A stretch of DNA of 56,034 bases from Desulfobacterales bacterium (GTDB taxonomy: Bacteria; Desulfobacterota; Desulfobacteria; Desulfobacterales; Desulfobacteraceae), in contig JAKSAU010000267.1 of assembly GCA_022361535.1 (NCBI GenBank), positions 1 to 56,034 of the forward strand, written 5' to 3'. The notes below the pieces were generated by a model. That model was not told where the DNA came from. It saw nothing but the letters and a program-made list of their open reading frames with translations, and made no database searches. Below, piece after piece: positions 15,666 through 24,648 of the stretch. The translations under genes were made by a program, and so were the position numbers. Position 1 is the stretch's first letter; every line of letters begins with the position of its first letter.

Positions 15666-17249
15666 GTGAACTATTCCAGCTATGCTTCCATCCATGCAAA
15701 ACATATCCCGGACAAGGTCTGTCTGATTGAACGGACCGGATCCACAGGAGTCCGGCGATCATTTACCTGGAAGGAATTCAATGGAGAGATCAACCGGACT
15801 GCCAATTATCTGGCAAATGAACTCAATGTTAAACCCGGTGATTTTGTTATGCACCTGCAAAACAACTCCCTTGAATGGCTGATCACCTATTTTGCCATTA
15901 TCCGTCTTGGCGCAGTGGTGGTTCCCCTGAACTTCAGGTTTGAAAGCGAGGATGTTCTATACGCTGCCGGGGTCTGCAACCCGGAGGTCTTTATCCTGGG
16001 CTCTGAATTTTTAAAAGTGGTCCGTCCGATTATGGATGCCATGTCTTCCATCAAGCATTACATCTGCATTGGTGATGATGCACCGGATGACATGATTACA
16101 TTTGAAAAAGTTGAGCACTATGAAGACCTATCCGATGCCCTGTTTCCTGTTGAGCCGGACCATGCCCTTGCCATGATGTTCACCTCCGGGACAACCGGAA
16201 AGCCAAAGCCTGTGCTTCATACTCATTTTTCCATCAACAGCACGGCAATCGGCAACGGAATGAGTTATTTTGTCCAGCGGAACGACAACTACTTGATTTT
16301 CCTTCCCCTGTATCATTCAGGCACCCTTTTCCTATGGGCACCTTTTTATGCCACAGGCGCCACCGGCACCCTTATCCGGGAGTTCAAGGACCCGAAATAT
16401 ATCATCGAAGCCCTGGCTGAAGAAAAGTGCACTGACACCCTATTTGTTGTTCCCATTGCCATTGCCATTCTCAATGCCATTGAAAAAGGGGAGCTTGATC
16501 TGGCCCAATATGATCTGTCCGCCTGGAAGTATATGGAGATCGGTGCCCAGCCCGTGCCCTTTGACACCTTAAAACTGTTGGTCAAACATCTTCCCTGCCA
16601 GGTATCCAATATCTACGGTATCACGGAAGGCGGCGGGGGCGGTTTGTTCAATCTTTATCCTGAAGATGTCTTAGAAAAACCCGGATCCATCGGTAAACCC
16701 ACCTTCGGGGTTGAAGCCAAGATCGTGGGCCCCTTAAGTGATGAAGACCTGGCCGCAGAAGAGGTGGGTGAACTGATCTTTAAAACCCCGCGCATGATGT
16801 ATGAATATTATTCCAACCCTGAAAAGACTCAAGAAGCACTCAAGGACGGTTGGCTATACACGGGTGACTTGTTGAAAAAAGATGCTGACGGATTTTTTTA
16901 CATTGTTGACCGAATGAAAGATATGATCATCAGCGGCGGGGAAAATATCTACCCGGTTGAGATAGAAGATGCCCTCATGGACCATCCTGATATTGATGAT
17001 GTTGCCTGTATCGGATTCCCGGATGACCGGCTTGTGGAAATAGTCTTGGCCATTGTCCAGTTAAAGGAAGGAAGGCAAATCAGTGAAAACGATGTAATTG
17101 AATTTGCAAAATCCAAACTTTCATTATACAAGGTACCCAGAAAGGTGATCTTTGACGCCGTTCCCAGAAATCCAACCGGAAAGCTGATGAAGCCCCTGCT
17201 CCGCGAAAAGTACACCGGCCGAAAAGAGGCATTTAAAAAATTAGAGTAA
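15666..17249 (+). CDS. Acyl-CoA/aryl-CoA ligase (AMP-forming)
   Basis: 527-aa ANL-superfamily ligase. Motifs in order: phosphate loop MFTSGTTGKPKP near residue 170, YGITEGGGGG near 318, WLYTGDLLKKDADGFFYIVDR near 400, hinge GGENIYPVEIEDAL, and the catalytic lysine of NPTGKLMKPL near 506. It activates a carboxylic acid with ATP and CoA. The start is GTG at 15666, seven bases after AAGGAGG; no good ATG lies near. In this operon it may activate the aromatic acid, a cinnamate side product, or the acetoacetate released by BKACE. Substrate unknown. Confidence 0.87.
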   Translation: MNYSSYASIHAKHIPDKVCLIERTGSTGVRRSFTWKEFNGEINRTANYLANELNVKPGDFVMHLQNNSLEWLITYFAIIRLGAVVVPLNFRFESEDVLYAAGVCNPEVFILGSEFLKVVRPIMDAMSSIKHYICIGDDAPDDMITFEKVEHYEDLSDALFPVEPDHALAMMFTSGTTGKPKPVLHTHFSINSTAIGNGMSYFVQRNDNYLIFLPLYHSGTLFLWAPFYATGATGTLIREFKDPKYIIEALAEEKCTDTLFVVPIAIAILNAIEKGELDLAQYDLSAWKYMEIGAQPVPFDTLKLLVKHLPCQVSNIYGITEGGGGGLFNLYPEDVLEKPGSIGKPTFGVEAKIVGPLSDEDLAAEEVGELIFKTPRMMYEYYSNPEKTQEALKDGWLYTGDLLKKDADGFFYIVDRMKDMIISGGENIYPVEIEDALMDHPDIDDVACIGFPDDRLVEIVLAIVQLKEGRQISENDVIEFAKSKLSLYKVPRKVIFDAVPRNPTGKLMKPLLREKYTGRKEAFKKLE

Positions 17250-17326
17250 CCCCCAAAGGCAGACACCGGTGCAGCAGGTTTCCTGTTGCACTGCCGACTC
17301 CATAACATCTTAAAGAAAAGGAAAAC

Positions 17327-18406
17327 ATGATGAAAATTAAACGATTTTTAGTCTTCCTGATTCTGTTACTGGCCGGCACCTTTATCTTCGCTTCTCCCGG
17401 GCTGGCAAAGAAGAAACCCTCTCTGGACAAATGGAAACCGGATTTTGATCCCAAAGGGGCCAAGTACCGCTGCATTGTCTCCAATGTATCCACACCGGGA
17501 TTGGTGGGGGTCCTGGCTGGCTTTGAAATCCGTGACGAAGTCTGGAAAAGAACAGGCGGCAAGATCTATGTGGATTTTAAGCCCTACTCCATGCTCGGCG
17601 GTGAGGTGGAAGTGCTCAATATGCTCCAAATGGGGGCTGTCCAGGGAATGGGGGTATCTTCGGTGGCCTCAACCAACCTGGGTCCCAGGTTTGGTGTGGT
17701 AAACCTGCCTTTCATGGTCAATTCCTTTGAAAAACTGGAAAAATTCATCTCCAATGACAAACTTTTCAACCATTTTCTCAATGCCATGGACCACCAGGGC
17801 ATTACAGGTTTGGATATCACCGGATACGGCAATTACGGCTGGGCCACTACCGTTCCGGTTAAAACCATTGCCGATGCCAAAACCGTAAAATTCAGAATTG
17901 CTGAGGCTGCCGTAAACCAACTCAGCTACCGTAACTGGGGGTTCAACCCGGTTTCCATGCCCTGGCCCGATGTACCGGTGGCTCTCAAACAGGGGGTAAT
18001 CACAGGGCTGGATCATACCCTGACCGTGTGCAATGTCACCAAGAAATTTGAAGTGGCAAACTATTTTACCCAGATAAACTATGCCCAGGGCCTTTTTATC
18101 TGGATATTCAATAAAGCGTGGCTCGCAAGCCTGCCCCAGGATTTAAGAGAGGCCTTTATTGCAAGTGTCCATGATGTTTGCGCCAAGAGCCGTCAAAAGA
18201 CAAAGGCTGAAGAAGAGGCCAATATTGAAAAAGCCAAAGCAGCCGGTGTAGCTTTTTTCAAGCTCTCCGATGCTGAAATGGCTGTGCTGAAAGACCAGAG
18301 CAAGGGCACCTATGAAAAATACGCCCCTGAAATCAACAAGCTCTATTCCGGGGATACCTATCAGCCCGCAAACTACTTAAAAGAGGTACAGGATTTCCTT
18401 AAATAA
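17327..18406 (+). CDS. dctP: TRAP transporter solute-binding protein (DctP), system 2
   Basis: 359-aa periplasmic binding protein with a signal peptide (residues 1-27, ending SPGLAKK). The DctP fold shows the ligand arginine in AKTVKFRIAEAAVN near residue 190 and PWPDVPVALKQGVITGLDH near 215. It is divergent in sequence from the system 1 binding protein, so the two probably bind different ligands. It starts 77 bp after the ligase with no terminator between, in the same direction, so it is probably co-transcribed with the catabolic genes and likely imports their substrate. Confidence 0.9.
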   Translation: MMKIKRFLVFLILLLAGTFIFASPGLAKKKPSLDKWKPDFDPKGAKYRCIVSNVSTPGLVGVLAGFEIRDEVWKRTGGKIYVDFKPYSMLGGEVEVLNMLQMGAVQGMGVSSVASTNLGPRFGVVNLPFMVNSFEKLEKFISNDKLFNHFLNAMDHQGITGLDITGYGNYGWATTVPVKTIADAKTVKFRIAEAAVNQLSYRNWGFNPVSMPWPDVPVALKQGVITGLDHTLTVCNVTKKFEVANYFTQINYAQGLFIWIFNKAWLASLPQDLREAFIASVHDVCAKSRQKTKAEEEANIEKAKAAGVAFFKLSDAEMAVLKDQSKGTYEKYAPEINKLYSGDTYQPANYLKEVQDFLK

Positions 18407-18446
18407 ACTGAAACTGATTTTGAAAATTGATGCAGGGATGTTGTAG

Positions 18447-18932
18447 ATGCTGGGAACTATATTTAAACTAACGGATAAACTGATCAGCCGGATTGAAGAG
18501 TGGACCTTGTTTATCATTGTGATGTCCGCTCTGATATCCTTATTTGCTAATGTGGTACTGCGGTACGGGTTCAATTACACCCTGGCCTGGAGCGAGGAAC
18601 TGGTCCGCATCGTGATCATCTATTCCACCTTTATTGGGGCCAGTGTGGCCATCAGGCAGGGGAACATGATACGGATCGATGCAGTTGTCCAAATCTTTCC
18701 GGGCATGACTAAGGGGTTGACCCTTTATTCCCATGTCCTGATGCTCGTCTTTGCCGGTATCATGATATACCACGGATACAAGATAACCCATCTGCAGTTG
18801 CTCACTCATCAGAAAACCATCATCATGCAGATTCCACTGGTCATTGTGTACGCCATCATGCCTGTTACAGGCGTGATGGTGTTTATCCGGACAATCCAGG
18901 CAATATTCCGGGAAATGAGATTAAGCGAATAA
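18447..18932 (+). CDS. dctQ: TRAP transporter small membrane subunit (DctQ), system 2
   Basis: 161-aa membrane protein with four hydrophobic helices and the DctQ feature LAWSEELVRIVIIYSTFIGASVAIRQ with the conserved glutamates. The ribosome site is weak. It lies between dctP and dctM of the same system, 13 bp before dctM. Confidence 0.88.
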   Translation: MLGTIFKLTDKLISRIEEWTLFIIVMSALISLFANVVLRYGFNYTLAWSEELVRIVIIYSTFIGASVAIRQGNMIRIDAVVQIFPGMTKGLTLYSHVLMLVFAGIMIYHGYKITHLQLLTHQKTIIMQIPLVIVYAIMPVTGVMVFIRTIQAIFREMRLSE

Positions 18933-18945
18933 GGGTTTAACTTTC

Positions 18946-20238
18946 ATGCAGATAAGCGATGTGGTCCTCCTCTGTGTCCTGCTGGGATGTATGGCAACTT
19001 ATGTTCCTGTTTTCCTGTGCCTTTTCTTTACAGCAACCATTGGGTTTGTCTTTTTCTTAGACATGCCCCTGGCCCTGCTTGTTCAGACCCTGTTCCGCAG
19101 CCTGGACAAATTCTCCCTGGTTGTGGTGCTCTTCTTTATCCTCTGCGGTAATATCATGAGCCGGGGAAAAACCGTTGAAAAACTGATCAACATGGCTGAT
19201 GCACTTGTCAGTTGGATGCCGGGTGGTTTGGGCATGGCAGGTGTCATCGGCTGCGGTCTTTTCGGGGCTATTTCTGGTTCCACGGTTGCCACAGTGGTGG
19301 CCCTGGGCGGGTTCATGATACCGGCCCTGATCAAAAATGGATATGATGAGAATTATACCCTGGGGCTGATGACCACCTCTCCCAATCTCGGGATTATCAT
19401 CCCCCCCAGCATCAGTATGATATTTTACTCCATGATCTCCAACCAGTCTTTAGAGGGACTTTTTCTAACCGGGTTTGTACCTGGGATTCTCATTATCCTA
19501 TGCGTCTGTGCCTACACCTGGATTATTTACAGAAAAAGAACAGATATCAAGCGTCTTCCCAGGCCCAGCGCAACCCGTCTGGTTGAAATTTTCAAAGAGG
19601 GATTCTGGGCCCTGATGCTCATCGTGATTATCTTCGGGGGGATATTTTCAGGCATGTTCACTGCCAATGAGGCTGCGGTTGTGGCCAGTGTCTATGCCTT
19701 TTTTGTGGAGTTCTTTATCTACAAATCCATGGGGTTTAAGGATATCAAGGAAGTCACCGTGTCCTCGGCTGTTACCTCAGCCACACTGCTGCTGATCGTG
19801 GCGGCAGCGACATGTTTCGGCCGGTACCTGACCTTTGAAAATATTCCCAACCGGGTAGCTGAAGTTGTCATTGCAAGTATTCACTCTCCCTTTGTTTTTC
19901 TTTTGGCCATGAATATTCTGCTGTTGGTCATCGGGATGTTCATGGATATCATTTCCGCCACCCTGATCCTGGGGCCGGTTTTCCTTCCCCTGCTTGGGCC
20001 TTTTAATGTGGATCCCATGCATTTTGGCCTGATCATGACAGTGAACCTGGCCATTGGGTACTGCACACCGCCTATGGGAGTGAGTCTCTATATAACCGGC
20101 GCTTTGGCCCAGCGGGATATCATATTTATTTCTAAGTCGGTGATGCCTTTTCTGGCCATCCAGGTAGGCGTACTATTCTTCTTGACCTATTTCCCGGGGA
20201 TTGTTTTATTTCTGCCAAAACTCCTGGGATATTATTAG
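18946..20238 (+). CDS. dctM: TRAP transporter large membrane subunit (DctM), system 2
   Basis: 430-aa permease with about twelve hydrophobic segments and DctM signatures (GLFGAISGSTVATVVALGGFMIPAL, TTSPNLGIIIPPSISMIFYS, FTANEAAVVASVYA, GMFMDIISATLILGPVFLP, YCTPPMGVSLYI). It forms the transport core with the preceding DctQ. ATG at 18946 follows AAGGG. It ends the catabolic/transport unit; a hairpin follows after 3 bp. Confidence 0.92.
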   Translation: MQISDVVLLCVLLGCMATYVPVFLCLFFTATIGFVFFLDMPLALLVQTLFRSLDKFSLVVVLFFILCGNIMSRGKTVEKLINMADALVSWMPGGLGMAGVIGCGLFGAISGSTVATVVALGGFMIPALIKNGYDENYTLGLMTTSPNLGIIIPPSISMIFYSMISNQSLEGLFLTGFVPGILIILCVCAYTWIIYRKRTDIKRLPRPSATRLVEIFKEGFWALMLIVIIFGGIFSGMFTANEAAVVASVYAFFVEFFIYKSMGFKDIKEVTVSSAVTSATLLLIVAAATCFGRYLTFENIPNRVAEVVIASIHSPFVFLLAMNILLLVIGMFMDIISATLILGPVFLPLLGPFNVDPMHFGLIMTVNLAIGYCTPPMGVSLYITGALAQRDIIFISKSVMPFLAIQVGVLFFLTYFPGIVLFLPKLLGYY

Positions 20239-20241
20239 AAG

Positions 20242-20263
20242 CCATATCACAATGATGATATGG
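20242..20263 (+). terminator. Hairpin after TRAP system 2
   Basis: CCATATCA and TGATATGG (8 bp) around a 6-nt loop, starting 3 bp after the dctM stop. There is no T-run, so termination would be incomplete. Confidence 0.4.
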
Positions 20264-20371
20264 GTTGAATGCCCATCCCCAATTTCCGCTACCATAACCA
20301 AGAAGAATTATTAATTAAAAAATACAAATAGTTAACTTAATAGTTTTTTTATTGACATGTGATTTATTTTT

Positions 20372-20401
20372 TTATAGACACTCTATAATAGACTATCTAT
20401 T
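20372..20401. promoter_or_regulatory. Tandem TetR operators over the tetR promoter
   Basis: TTATAGACACTCTATAA (20372-20388) and AATAGACTATCTATT (20387-20401) are two perfect palindromes of the same pattern, A-T-A-G-A-N3-T-C-T-A-T, with centres 14 bp apart. They overlap a consensus -10 TATAAT (20384-20389), with TTGACA 26 bp upstream of it. The arrangement fits autorepression by the TetR protein starting at 20424. Confidence 0.65.
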
Positions 20402-20423
20402 TTAAACCTCTTGAGGAATTCGA

Positions 20424-21050
20424 ATGCCTAAAAAAACCAACTTAACCATCAATGATTTTCTTGAAGCCGCACTTGATATGGTTAGAGAAAATGGGTGGAA
20501 GAAGCTATCCATAACGTCCTTGGCAAAGCATATGGGTTGCTCCACTATGCCTGTATACTCCAATTTTGACAACTTGGATAAGCTTAAAGACGAGGTTGTC
20601 AAAAAGGGATGGGAATTAGTCAAAGCATATGAGTCAAAACAATACACCGGTGATACATGGATTGATCAGGCCATTGGATATGTATTCTTTGCAAGAGACA
20701 ACAGAGAACTATTTGCCTGCATGCTGGATGGCCGAAACCTTGATCTGGAGCGCAGGATGCTGCAAGAACACTATGATTTTCTCTCCTCCCGTCTAAGTAA
20801 CTATTCCGGTTTCAAAGGGCTTAGGCAGGAACAGTGCCGGTTAATTCGATATTCAAGAGCCATTTTCACCCAAGGAGTTGCCACAACGGTAAGCAAAGGT
20901 TTAGGCAAACTCTTAACTGATGATGAGGCTATTAAAAAGTACCTGACAGTCAGCAGTCAAGCAATATTAGAAGGCTATCAAACCGTTTACAATAACAACG
21001 AAGACATAGCCTTTCTGGGTGATCAATTTCAACCCATAACAGATTCATAG
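20424..21050 (+). CDS. TetR-family transcriptional regulator
   Basis: 208-aa regulator. The N-terminal helix-turn-helix is at about residues 25-50 (KLSITSLAKHMGCSTMPVYSNFDNLDKL); the C-terminal ligand domain is not recognisable. ATG follows GAGGAA. Tandem palindromes lie in its own promoter. It sits between the aminomutase/TRAP unit and the peptide-type ABC operon, in the same direction as both, so either could be its target. I saw no second full copy of the palindrome, only a TCTATAA half-site near 21132. Confidence 0.85.
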   Translation: MPKKTNLTINDFLEAALDMVRENGWKKLSITSLAKHMGCSTMPVYSNFDNLDKLKDEVVKKGWELVKAYESKQYTGDTWIDQAIGYVFFARDNRELFACMLDGRNLDLERRMLQEHYDFLSSRLSNYSGFKGLRQEQCRLIRYSRAIFTQGVATTVSKGLGKLLTDDEAIKKYLTVSSQAILEGYQTVYNNNEDIAFLGDQFQPITDS

Positions 21051-21085
21051 CACTTCGGTAATATGCAAATATAGTGTTTAAGCGC

Positions 21086-21114
21086 ACCTGCTTTCGCCTA
21101 AAAAGGGGGCAGGT
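21086..21114 (+). terminator. Terminator after tetR
   Basis: ACCTGC/GCAGGT stem with an inner CCT/AGG stem, followed by TTTCTT. It separates tetR from the ABC transporter operon. Confidence 0.5.
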
Positions 21115-21170
21115 TTCTTAGGGCTTTCGGGTCTATAATGAAACAAGATTTCCCAAAAGGAGAGGTTCGC

Positions 21171-22736
21171 ATGAAAAATAACACCTTTAATATCTCCAGA
21201 GGTCAACACCTAACATCTTATCACGTCTTTTTCATCCTAGTATTATGGATAGGTATGCTTTTAGGTCTTGGACAGGAGCCTGTAAGTGCTGCCGCCCCAA
21301 ATCATGGCGGCACTTTGACGTTCGGGTCTGAAAATGATTTTCGAGGATTTGATCCTTTAAAAACAAATGCATTCAGCATCTGCGGATCTATTGCCAACAG
21401 CACCATACACGAACGGTTGTTTGATACGGATCCAAAAGGGAACCTGGTGCCAGGACTCGCACTTTCTGCAACTCCTTCAAAAGATGGAAAGATATGGACA
21501 ATTGCACTTCGGCATGGAGTATCCTTTCATGACGGTACGCCGTTTAATGCTGATGCTGTTGTGTACAACTGGGCCAGGCTCTTAAATCCTGAAAACAAAT
21601 TCAGGGGCCGCTCATCAATTGGTCCAATCCAATCCGTGGAAAAACTGGATGAATTTACCGTCCGGTTCAACCTGTCCCATTTCTGGCTTCCATTTCCAAA
21701 AATTCTGACAGACACGCGTGCCATTTACAGTTATATGATGTCTCCCAAGGCCTTTGAGCAAGGCACCCAATCAAGAGCACCTGTGGGAACCGGTCCATTT
21801 ATATTTAAGGAATGGAAATCCGGTGACCGGTTTGTTGTAGAGAAAAATCCGGATTATTGGCAAAAAGGAAAACCATATCTTGATAGAATCATATTCAAAC
21901 CCGTGCCTGACCATCAAACGCGCTTTGCAAGCCTTGAATCCGGGCAAATGGATGTGATCTTTATGGATCGCGGACATATTATCAAACGAGCAAGTGAAAA
22001 CAAATCTTTGGTCCACTATCAAGGAGACAGCAGCGGTGCTGAAACCGCTTTGTTAAACACAACAAAACCGCCATTAGATGATCCCCTTGTCAGAAGAGCC
22101 ATTGCCCATGCATGGAATCAGGCAGTTTATGTGGATATGAGTTATAAAAATTCCATTCCCCTGGCACATCATCCTTTTGGAGACGAGATATCATGCGGTG
22201 ATGCAGGATATAGACCCCATGATCTTGAAAAAGCAAAAACCTTGATTGAACAATATGGCCAGCCGGTCGAGATTGAATGCATTCATACCAACACAAAGCG
22301 CGGCAGGGAGTTTGGTTTGATGCTGCAGCAATTTTGCAAAAAAATTGGTGTCACAGTCAAAACAAAAGGGATGGATATCTCACCAATTGTTAAAAATGTG
22401 TTCTCAAAAAACTACAATGTATCATCCTGGCGGATTCCGCCCATGACGGATTTCGGCCCATACCTGTATAAGTATTTTTACTCAGAAAGCCGGGTTAATG
22501 CTTCCGGGTATAACAATCCCAAGATGGATGAACTACTCATGGCACAGCAAACAGAAACCGACCCTGAAGAACGAAAAAGAATACTTTGCGAAATTACAGA
22601 ACTGATCAATACAGACGTTCCGCTTTTATACCGCGGTGGACGAAGGATACACATCATCGCAAAACAGGGTATCAAGGGCATTCCGGATATTAGAAACGGA
22701 GTCATTGAGATATCACATGCCTGGATTGAAAAATAA
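21171..22736 (+). CDS. ABC transporter solute-binding protein, family 5 (peptide/nickel type)
   Basis: 521-aa periplasmic binding protein of the DppA/OppA/NikA class. Signal peptide about residues 10-41 (hydrophobic core, cleavage near VSAAAP). Family motifs: LVPGLALSATPSKDGKIWTIALRHGVSFHDG and VGTGPFIFKEW. The ATG at 21171 has AAAGGAGAGG upstream and is preferred over the in-frame ATG at 21138. First of five transporter genes. Ligand not deducible: di/oligopeptides, nickel complexes and metallophores all use this family. Confidence 0.9.
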   Translation: MKNNTFNISRGQHLTSYHVFFILVLWIGMLLGLGQEPVSAAAPNHGGTLTFGSENDFRGFDPLKTNAFSICGSIANSTIHERLFDTDPKGNLVPGLALSATPSKDGKIWTIALRHGVSFHDGTPFNADAVVYNWARLLNPENKFRGRSSIGPIQSVEKLDEFTVRFNLSHFWLPFPKILTDTRAIYSYMMSPKAFEQGTQSRAPVGTGPFIFKEWKSGDRFVVEKNPDYWQKGKPYLDRIIFKPVPDHQTRFASLESGQMDVIFMDRGHIIKRASENKSLVHYQGDSSGAETALLNTTKPPLDDPLVRRAIAHAWNQAVYVDMSYKNSIPLAHHPFGDEISCGDAGYRPHDLEKAKTLIEQYGQPVEIECIHTNTKRGREFGLMLQQFCKKIGVTVKTKGMDISPIVKNVFSKNYNVSSWRIPPMTDFGPYLYKYFYSESRVNASGYNNPKMDELLMAQQTETDPEERKRILCEITELINTDVPLLYRGGRRIHIIAKQGIKGIPDIRNGVIEISHAWIEK

Positions 22737-22759
22737 CGTTTTAGGACGGGCAATATCAA

Positions 22760-23722
22760 TTGAAAAACACCATCACAACAGGCTTTAAAAAATCAATCCG
22801 TTTATTTGGTGTACTGTTTGCTGTTACGGTTATCACCTTTATTATGATGGATGCTTTGCCCGGCAATGTTGCTTATGAGATTGCTGGTGAAGATGCAACA
22901 ATGCAGGATATTGAAGCGATTGAGCAAGAACTCGGGTTGAACAAGCCTGTCATGATCAGGTATGCAATGTGGCTAAAAAACGTTGCCAAAGGGAACTTGG
23001 GAGTATCTTTCCGTAACGAGGAGCCCGTCCTTGATGCGATATTATCCAGACTGCCGGTTACTTTGGAACTTATGGTGCTTTCGCAGTTGCTTGCCCTGGC
23101 CCTTGCCGTTCCATTGGGAGTGATATGCGCCTTTAAAGGCGGCAAGGTAATTGACAAGGTTTTAAGTTCAATTTCCTTTGCCATGATGTCAGTCCCGGTT
23201 TTTGTCATGGGGCTTGTTTTGATCTATATTTTCGCCATCAAGCTGAAGTGGTTTCCCGCAACCGGTTATATCCCTTTTTCAGAATCTTTCCGGGGAAATA
23301 TCAGGTCTTTTATCCTTCCGGCGTTTTGTATTGCCATGGTGGAGTGGGTTGCATTCATGCGGGTACTTCGAAGCGATATGATTGCAACGCTCCAGGAGGA
23401 CTTTATCCTCATGGCCAAATCAAAAGGCCTGACAACATCACATATCCTTTTCAAACATGCGCTTCGTCCCTCTTCACTGACACTGATAACGATCCTTGGC
23501 ATCCACATTGGCCATCTGATCGGAGGCGCAGTTGTAGTTGAAACCATTTTCGCTTTACCCGGAATAGGCCGTCTTTTGATCAGCTCCATTTTCAGCCGTG
23601 ATTTTGCCATGGTGCAAGGATGCATCCTTATTATCACCATTGGTTATGTAAGCGTTAATTTCCTGGTGGATTATGTTTACACTGTACTTGATCCACGAAT
23701 TCGAATTTCAGGAATGGATTGA
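22760..23722 (+). CDS. dppB: ABC transporter permease (DppB-like)
   Basis: 320-aa inner-membrane permease with six helices. The DppB signature LDAILSRLPVTLELM and the EAA loop (MRVLRSDMIATLQEDFILMAKSKGL) that docks the ATPase are present. The start is TTG at 22760 with AGGACGG upstream; no ATG is near. Its stop overlaps the region of the dppC start. Confidence 0.9.
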   Translation: MKNTITTGFKKSIRLFGVLFAVTVITFIMMDALPGNVAYEIAGEDATMQDIEAIEQELGLNKPVMIRYAMWLKNVAKGNLGVSFRNEEPVLDAILSRLPVTLELMVLSQLLALALAVPLGVICAFKGGKVIDKVLSSISFAMMSVPVFVMGLVLIYIFAIKLKWFPATGYIPFSESFRGNIRSFILPAFCIAMVEWVAFMRVLRSDMIATLQEDFILMAKSKGLTTSHILFKHALRPSSLTLITILGIHIGHLIGGAVVVETIFALPGIGRLLISSIFSRDFAMVQGCILIITIGYVSVNFLVDYVYTVLDPRIRISGMD

Positions 23723-23724
23723 TC

Positions 23725-24648
23725 ATGGGTATCCATTTAAAACAGGATACCAATATCATACCGGACAGGCCAAAGCCTGTTCACAAAAGACTTGGGAGTT
23801 CTTTTTGGCTGTCCATAATATGGATCATTTTTGCAGTGTTGTGTGCCATTACCGCAGACCTGCTGCCTTTGCAGGAATATGATGCAATGGACTGGATGAA
23901 TCAGGCCGCCCCTCCTGGAACCACAGGAAGCATTCAAACATCCAGCAGTGTTGAGTCCGCCCCCAATTCTTTTGTTCACTTTTTTGGAACCGATACCATG
24001 GGCAGGGATATTCTTTCCCGGCTGATATATGGCGCCAGAATTTCTTTGCTTGTTGGATTGATTACCCCGGTTATAGGCCTTGTTATCGGAGGGACCCTTG
24101 GCATGCTGGCGGGATTTTACCGGGGACACTTGGATGGCTTTATTATGGCTATCATGGATACTATCCTGGCATTTCCCGGTCTTGTCCTGCTGCTTGCTAT
24201 TACGTTCTATTTAGGACAGAACCTGACAAATATCATCTTAGCTCTGGGTTTTTTGACGATTCCCTCCTTTTCAAGGGTTGCCAGGGCAAACACACTTGCT
24301 ATATCACAACGGGATTTTATCAAAGCATCACAGATGATCGGACAAAATGATGCTTATATCCTTTTCCGGGATATTCTGCCAAACATTATACCCCAGTTAG
24401 CTGTTTATGCGCTTTTTGTGGTTTCATTCATGATTATTGCCGAAGGCACCTTAAGCTTTTTAGGATTAGGCGTACCTGCGCCTGTACCTAGTTGGGGCGG
24501 TATGATTGCAGAAGGCAAGGAAGTTCTTGGTGAAGCATCTTATATCAGTTTTTTCCCGGCCCTGGCGATGTTTCTGACTGTGCTGTCATTCAATCTGGTA
24601 GGGGATGCTTTGAGAGGAATAATCGATCCAAAGGACGGTCAACTATGA
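23725..24648 (+). CDS. dppC: ABC transporter permease (DppC-like)
   Basis: 307-aa permease with N-terminal helix and FGTDTMGRDILSRLIYGARISLLVG, the DppC signature, then the EAA loop (RVARANTLAISQRDFIKASQMIG). The ATG at 23725 lies 10 nt after AGGAA; a TTG at 23719 is also in frame. Its stop overlaps the dppD ATG (ATGA). Confidence 0.9.
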   Translation: MGIHLKQDTNIIPDRPKPVHKRLGSSFWLSIIWIIFAVLCAITADLLPLQEYDAMDWMNQAAPPGTTGSIQTSSSVESAPNSFVHFFGTDTMGRDILSRLIYGARISLLVGLITPVIGLVIGGTLGMLAGFYRGHLDGFIMAIMDTILAFPGLVLLLAITFYLGQNLTNIILALGFLTIPSFSRVARANTLAISQRDFIKASQMIGQNDAYILFRDILPNIIPQLAVYALFVVSFMIIAEGTLSFLGLGVPAPVPSWGGMIAEGKEVLGEASYISFFPALAMFLTVLSFNLVGDALRGIIDPKDGQL

